Shown here: one piece after another, positions 59,641-64,000 of the stretch | Layout of the letters: each line of letters opens with the position of its first letter | Position numbering within the stretch: the stretch's first letter is position 1 | Assembly: GCA_016199985.1 (NCBI GenBank) | Contig: JACQFQ010000047.1 | Span: 1-64,000, forward strand | DNA length: 64,000 bases | Direction: 5' to 3' | From: Verrucomicrobiota bacterium | GTDB lineage: Bacteria > Verrucomicrobiota > Verrucomicrobiia > Limisphaerales > UBA11320 | The notes under the pieces: model-generated | What the model saw: only the letters and a program-made list of their open reading frames with translations | What the model was told of the DNA's origin: nothing | The model's database searches: none | Position numbers and translations under genes: made by a program

Positions 59641-60454
59641 TTTTGGAGCGTTCCAGGAGGAGCGGAATCGTCATTCCCGCCTGAGTCCACTGCCCGGAGA
59701 TTTTGTCGGCGCCCTCGAGATTGCCAACAAACGCGCCTTGGATGCCGGGCAGATCCATCTTCACTTCCTTGTCCTTGAGCAGGGTTTTAGAGACCGCGAG
59801 CTTCGTGTTGCCTTGATCGACGCTGGTCATCTCCGTGACACACCCGCCCTCGGGGCGGCGTCCCACATTAAACAGGACCCGGAGCTTCAAGCCCTTCACA
59901 TCCAGGCTTCCCTTCCATTCCCCTTGCAGCTTCTCGCCGGCGGCTTTGTTCAGAGCGACTTCGTCGGGGGCGAGACGCCGTATGGGGTCAGCCTCCGCAA
60001 TGGCCTGGGATCGGTCTCCCCGTGTCATCTCCAACGCCAGGGTGGCCGGCCCCTGTCGCCACGTGCCGGTCAGTGATTTCCCATCGGCGCTGATATCGGC
60101 GCTGTACTTGGCCAATCCCCCCACCTTCAGATCAAGGTCGAGCGTGAACTTGGCGCCTTCCTGCGCGGCGGAGCCTTGAAGATCCTTCACTCCCTGATCG
60201 AAGCTGTCGAAGGAAACGCGGTATTTGTTGGGCTCCGTGGGGATGAGGTCAAAGCCGAGCTTCAAGGAGGATGGGCCGGCATCCAAAGTCCCCACCCAAT
60301 AACCCGTCAGGGCGGGCGAGGCGCCTGGCGGGTTTCCGGCCGCCGGGGGTCCGCTCCCTTGTTTGCCGCAACCCGCCGCTGCGAGGAGAAGCAGCGCGAT
60401 GATTCCCGTGCGGCCGCGAATGGGCAGGAGTGTCTTCATAGGTTCGATACCCAT
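59636..60454 (-). CDS. Lipoprotein with DUF-like beta-barrel domains
   Basis: 272 residues from ATG 60454, or 267 from 60439. A lipobox signal is clear: IIALLLLAAAGCGKQGSG. The rest is beta-rich: GYWVGTLDAGPSSLKLGFDLIPTEPNKYRVSFDSFDQG, LTGTWRQGPATLALEMTRGD, LQGEWKGSLDVKGLKLRVLFNV, ISGQWTQAGMTIPLLLER. The two halves look like repeats of one lipocalin-like unit (G-x-W-x-G...L...F...G). No enzymatic motif. Its stop overlaps the T-tract of the 6S RNA terminator. Confidence 0.82.
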   Translation of the reverse strand: MGIEPMKTLLPIRGRTGIIALLLLAAAGCGKQGSGPPAAGNPPGASPALTGYWVGTLDAGPSSLKLGFDLIPTEPNKYRVSFDSFDQGVKDLQGSAAQEGAKFTLDLDLKVGGLAKYSADISADGKSLTGTWRQGPATLALEMTRGDRSQAIAEADPIRRLAPDEVALNKAAGEKLQGEWKGSLDVKGLKLRVLFNVGRRPEGGCVTEMTSVDQGNTKLAVSKTLLKDKEVKMDLPGIQGAFVGNLEGADKISGQWTQAGMTIPLLLERSKK

Positions 60455-60634
60455 AAAAGCTATCGGGTTCGTTGGCGAATGAAATCGAGCGCCGCTTTGT
60501 TTGGCTTGGAATCTTGCTCGAATGCTCCTTGACCGGCCGCCGCAACCGTGGCGGTATAGCCAGCTTAAGCGATGGGCGCGCGACGCCGGCTCCACCTTGG
60601 GGCGCGGGTCAGGGCCCCTCGACGTGGAAATCAC

Positions 60635-62068
60635 ATGTCTGCATTATTTCTAAGCCCTCCGTCATTCGACGGATTCGACGGCGGCGCCGGCGCTCGTTAT
60701 CAGGCGCGTCGCGAGATCCGCTCCTTCTGGTATCCCACATGGCTTGCCCAGCCCGCGGCGCTCGTGCCGGGGAGCAAACTGATGGACTGCCCGCCCCACG
60801 ACATCGGCGTCGAGCAGTGTCTCGCCGAGGCCAAGAAGTACGACCATGTGATTCTTCACACCTCCACCCCGAGCCTGAAGAACGACTGCAAGGTGGCGGA
60901 GGCGATCAAGTCCCAGAAGCCCTCCACCATCATTGGTTTCGTGGGCGCCCAGGCCGCGGTGCTGCCCGAGGAGACTCTCCGAAGCTCCGAGGCCATCGAT
61001 TGGGCCGGTGGCAAGGAGTTCGATTTCACCTGCAAGGAAGTCGCCGAAGGGCGTCCTCTTTCGGAGGTCGACGGCCTCATCTATCGCAACAGCGAGCGGA
61101 AGATCATCCGTAACCGCGAGCGCGAGCTGATCCAGGACATGGATACGCTCCCCTGGGTGACGGATGTCTATCATCGCGATTTGCAGGTCGACAAGTATTC
61201 GATCGGCTATCTCAAGGATCCCTACGTTTCCCTCTACACCGGCCGCGGCTGTCCCGCCCAATGCACCTTCTGCCTCTGGCCGCAAACCATTGGCGGCCAC
61301 AAGTACCGCGTTCGTTCGCCCGAGAATGTCGCCGCCGAGATGGCTCACGCGAAGAAGCTGTTCCCGCAGGTGCAGGAGTTTTTCTTCGACGACGACACCT
61401 TCACCGCGAACCTTCCGCGAGCGCGCGAGATCGCCAAGCGCCTCAAGCCGCTCGGTCTGACGTGGTCCTGCAACAGTCGCGCCAACGTCAACCGCGAGAC
61501 GATCGCGATCATGAAGGACTGCGGGCTTCGCCTGTTCCTGGTGGGCTACGAGTCCGGGGACCAGAAGATTCTCGACACGATCAAGAAGGGCGTCCGCCTG
61601 GAGGTCGCCAAGGAATTCACGAAGAACTGCCGTGAGCTGGGCGTTCTGATCCACGGCACATTCATCCTGGGCCTGCCGTACGAGACTAAGGAGACCATCG
61701 AAAAAACCATCGCCTACGCGAAGGAGCTCGACGTGTTCAGCATCCAGGTCTCCCTCGCCGCTCCCTATCCCGGCACAGAGCTCTACGAGATGGCGAAGGA
61801 GAACGGGTGGTTCGCCAAGCGCGCCAACGGGATCATCGACGAGAACGGCATCCAGGAATCAGCGCTCGAGTATCCCGGCCTCGACAAGGCGGAGATCTAC
61901 GAGTCGGTTGAACGGTTTTATCGTCAGTATTACCTCCGCGCCCGCCCCATCTTGCGGATCGTGAAGACCATGCTGGAGGACAAGAAGGTCTTTGTTCGCC
62001 GCATCCGCGAAGGCTACGAATTCTTCAGCACCATGGCCCGCCGACGCGAGCACACCGCAAACGCCTGA
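60635..62068 (+). CDS. hpnJ: B12-binding radical SAM protein, HpnJ-like
   Basis: 477 residues from ATG 60635. N-terminal cobalamin-binding-like domain: SALFLSPPSFDGFDGGAGARYQARREIRSFWYPTWLAQPAAL, typical of hopanoid-associated HpnJ. The radical SAM cluster motif is GRGCPAQCTFCLWPQTIGGHKYRVRS (CxxxCxxC), then EFFFDDDTFTANLPRAREIA, GLRLFLVGYESGDQKIL and VLIHGTFILGLPYET. HpnJ helps form the cyclitol head group of bacteriohopanepolyols. No other hopanoid gene is in view, so it is either outside the window or this acts alone. Confidence 0.88.
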   Translation: MSALFLSPPSFDGFDGGAGARYQARREIRSFWYPTWLAQPAALVPGSKLMDCPPHDIGVEQCLAEAKKYDHVILHTSTPSLKNDCKVAEAIKSQKPSTIIGFVGAQAAVLPEETLRSSEAIDWAGGKEFDFTCKEVAEGRPLSEVDGLIYRNSERKIIRNRERELIQDMDTLPWVTDVYHRDLQVDKYSIGYLKDPYVSLYTGRGCPAQCTFCLWPQTIGGHKYRVRSPENVAAEMAHAKKLFPQVQEFFFDDDTFTANLPRAREIAKRLKPLGLTWSCNSRANVNRETIAIMKDCGLRLFLVGYESGDQKILDTIKKGVRLEVAKEFTKNCRELGVLIHGTFILGLPYETKETIEKTIAYAKELDVFSIQVSLAAPYPGTELYEMAKENGWFAKRANGIIDENGIQESALEYPGLDKAEIYESVERFYRQYYLRARPILRIVKTMLEDKKVFVRRIREGYEFFSTMARRREHTANA

Positions 62069-62100
62069 TTCTCCGTCCCGGATCCACGGATCCTTTCGCC

Positions 62101-62130
62101 AGGCCGGTCGTCCGAAAGGTCGACCGGCCT
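62101..62130. terminator. Bidirectional terminator between convergent genes
   Basis: AGGCCGGTCG and CGACCGGCCT pair perfectly around TCCGAAAGGT, then GCGCATTTTA follows on the plus strand. It sits between the hpnJ-like stop and the end of the leftward gene at 62151. Confidence 0.75.
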
Positions 62131-62150
62131 GCGCATTTTACCAGCGGAGC

Positions 62151-64000
62151 TCAGTCGGACCAGTCGCAGAGGCCGCCGACGTAGTCCGCCGATCCGTCCC
62201 GACGCCATCCGTCGAGCTGCGCGATGTCCTTCAGCTGCTGCCCCCGCTCCCGCGACACCAGCGCATAGCCGCAGGCCGCCTCGGGAAGCGCCGTCAGGTC
62301 GCTCCAAAGCTTCTCAAACTGCGTCACGGGAAAAACATCCTCCTGCCCATGGCCCCATCGCTTCTTCACATCCTTCAGCGTGATGTACGTGGGCAGTCGG
62401 GCGGCGACCGCTCTGATGGCCGCGATCACGTGATCCGTGTTCGCCAGATCCTCCCGCTGGAGGCCGAAGAGCCTCAGCAGAGAATCCAGATGGATCCATG
62501 TGGTCATGGTGTTGTAGCAGCTCAGCTGGAACTCGTCCTCCTCCCGGGGCAGCGCGAGTCCTTCGATGAGCCGGGCCCGACCATTGATCCGGGCGAGCCC
62601 TCCTCCACGGTCCTCCATCCGTCGCCGGATGACCTCGAAGGTGAGCATGCGCCCGCTTTCGATGTGATGGCCCAGGAGCGTCGGATCCAGGTTCGCGCCC
62701 AGGGTGTCCACGTTGTGGAGCAGGAGATACTGGAGCTCGGGCCGTTCTTGAAGGATGCGGAGCAGAACGCCGTTCCTGAAGAGGTTGGGAACTTCATACC
62801 AGTGACCCACAGGATGCAGGCACTGCAGGGGGAGGTTGTCTGTGTAGTCGGCGGCCTCGCCTGAGGAGCGGGCCCATTGAATGAGGGCGTTTCGGAGGCT
62901 TTCGCCCATCTTCTGCTGCTGCTCGTCGAGACGTTGCTGCGGCATCTCCTCCCAGGCGAAGCGAAGATCGCGCTCGGTGGGGATCATGCGCAAGCCGACG
63001 GATTGACCGGGCGACAGGCTCAAAGGCCCCTCGTATTTGTAGTGGTCCACATCCTCCAGGAACTCCTGGATCGGCTCGTGAGTCAGATAGCTTGTGGTGA
63101 AGATGTGGGGCACGGCGGCGCCAAAAGCGCGCGATGTTTTCCGACTCTTGGCCAGGTGCGCCTCGATGAATGTTCGGTGGCGCGCTTCCCACTTGCTGAA
63201 AGGATGAAGCGCCTTGCACACGCCGGCGCCCTGGGTCCATCGGCTTCCCGCCCCCGCAGCGAGAGTGACGACGGCCACTTCGCCCCGCAGAAGGCTTCGG
63301 ACGCCGAGTTCATGGAATCGCTTGGCGTCGGGTGCGCTTTCCGTCTCTCGGCCATCCCAGGCGCGCGCGTCCACGAGATCCTCGGCGCGCGCGTCCTCGA
63401 TCACCGTGTCGGCGCGGAGTCGGTTTTGCGCGAGGCCGATCCGGCCCTCCTTCAGATCAGAGGCGATCTGGTCGTGCTGCGCCCGATCAAATCCATTCGC
63501 TTCGAGGAGGCGCGCGAGCGATTGCGAGCGGTCCTGGTCGGTCGCGCTCCTGGGGAGCAGCGCGTCAAAGAGGCTCTGGACCATCCCGCGCAGCTCCGGC
63601 CGGGATCGGGCGGCCGCGCCGAATCGGTCGAGGTCCACGCGACGCGACCGCGGCAGCCGGTGGCGTTCCTGCCGGATGAGCGTCGGCGCGATGAGGGAGT
63701 AATAGTGGGCCGGCATCAGGGCTTCCACGCCTTCCAGCAGGTCCGCCTGGGTTCCGCGCTGATTGACCGCGAAGTCGTACACCACGGGGTCCATCGCGAA
63801 GGGCAGCGCGCGCTGGAGCCGACGCTTGGTCTCGGTCATGATCGACAGCAGCTTCGTTTGCGCCTCCTGTTTGCGGTGGGGGGCGAACATGAAGCCCATG
63901 CCCCCGCCGCTCATGCCGCCGAGCATCCAAAAGCCCCAGAAATCTTTTCCGAACGCCTCCCGCGCTGAAGCGATCAGCGATTCGGTGTAGGCGTTGGTGG
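62151..64000 (-). CDS. Fusion of GHMP-kinase C-terminal part and UDP-sugar pyrophosphorylase (5' end beyond window)
   Basis: The frame is open through base 64000; the internal ATG at 63926 is not the start. The first visible residues (GKDFWGFWMLGGMSGGGMGFMFAP) match the end of a GHMP sugar kinase, with the Gly-rich loop. Residues from ~230 (counted from 63926) are a UDPGP-type nucleotidyltransferase: VAVVTLAAGAGSRWTQGAGVCKALHPFSKWEARHRTFIEAHLA, then LSLSPGQSVGLRM, HPVGHWYEV, YLLLHNVDTLGANLDP and FEVIRRRMEDRGGGLARI. Likely makes UDP-sugars, with kinase activity in the same chain; sugar unknown. Between the two domains lies a helical region of ~180 residues. Confidence 0.82.
   Translation of the reverse strand, partial: TNAYTESLIASAREAFGKDFWGFWMLGGMSGGGMGFMFAPHRKQEAQTKLLSIMTETKRRLQRALPFAMDPVVYDFAVNQRGTQADLLEGVEALMPAHYYSLIAPTLIRQERHRLPRSRRVDLDRFGAAARSRPELRGMVQSLFDALLPRSATDQDRSQSLARLLEANGFDRAQHDQIASDLKEGRIGLAQNRLRADTVIEDARAEDLVDARAWDGRETESAPDAKRFHELGVRSLLRGEVAVVTLAAGAGSRWTQGAGVCKALHPFSKWEARHRTFIEAHLAKSRKTSRAFGAAVPHIFTTSYLTHEPIQEFLEDVDHYKYEGPLSLSPGQSVGLRMIPTERDLRFAWEEMPQQRLDEQQQKMGESLRNALIQWARSSGEAADYTDNLPLQCLHPVGHWYEVPNLFRNGVLLRILQERPELQYLLLHNVDTLGANLDPTLLGHHIESGRMLTFEVIRRRMEDRGGGLARINGRARLIEGLALPREEDEFQLSCYNTMTTWIHLDSLLRLFGLQREDLANTDHVIAAIRAVAARLPTYITLKDVKKRWGHGQEDVFPVTQFEKLWSDLTALPEAACGYALVSRERGQQLKDIAQLDGWRRDGSADYVGGLCDWSD

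Noticed and set aside
1..64000. CRISPR arrays, rRNA genes or insertion sequences
   Set aside because: No regularly spaced repeats, Cas-like proteins, rRNA segments or transposases were noticed in reading the window.

Overview
The window joins two kinds of DNA at a glycine tRNA gene (39758-39831, minus strand). To its left (1-39757) is a plasmid-like accessory region that runs off the left edge. To its right (39832-64000) is ordinary chromosome. The host looks like a Verrucomicrobiota member or a close PVC relative: it has a DUF1501 protein beside a DUF1549/LamG/DUF1553 protein, a hopanoid-type radical SAM enzyme, and the gene run rpmF-plsX-fabH. This rests on gene content alone.

Accessory region, left to right. 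A truncated LysR regulator is followed by a leftward mobilization block: MobF-type relaxase (533-3430), a likely oriT/operator region, two small plasmid proteins, ArdC antirestriction protein, a membrane coiled-coil protein, a coupling ATPase without membrane helices, its likely membrane partner, and a MobC-like protein. Two ~440 bp structured leaders (4984-5424 and 6791-7232) flank ardC. A rightward sigma-factor gene comes next, then an AbiE toxin-antitoxin pair, an adenine methyltransferase and the broken remains of a second AbiE locus. The replication and partition core follows (rep 16690-18264, iteron-like region, parA, RHH parB). Next is a ~1.06 kb tract without a credible gene but full of perfect hairpins (19566-20628), directly upstream of a basic uncharacterised protein and an atypical CMP-kinase-like gene. 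RadC, a DUF932 protein, a subtilisin/AAA+ pair of the IteAS defence type, a 1708-residue methylase-helicase, a Myb-like protein, a duplicated two-gene cassette and an excisionase-like protein complete the region, which ends in repeats at the tRNA 3' end. No integrase, type IV secretion genes, transposase or CRISPR array were seen, so this looks like the right part of an integrated mobilizable plasmid or IME/ICE.

Chromosomal part. An RlmI-like rRNA methyltransferase, a receiver-cyclase fusion, the DUF1501/DUF1549 pair, a LysR regulator, rnhB, an ECF sigma/membrane-protein pair, trpE, hisI, fabH, plsX, rpmF, DUF177, coaD, a CPA2 antiporter, a 6S RNA candidate, a lipoprotein, an hpnJ-like gene and the 3' part of a GHMP-kinase/UDP-sugar pyrophosphorylase gene.

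The best candidate for an undescribed system is the large structured RNA tract plus the basic protein encoded right after it (19566-21829), sitting between the partition genes and the rest of the plasmid backbone.
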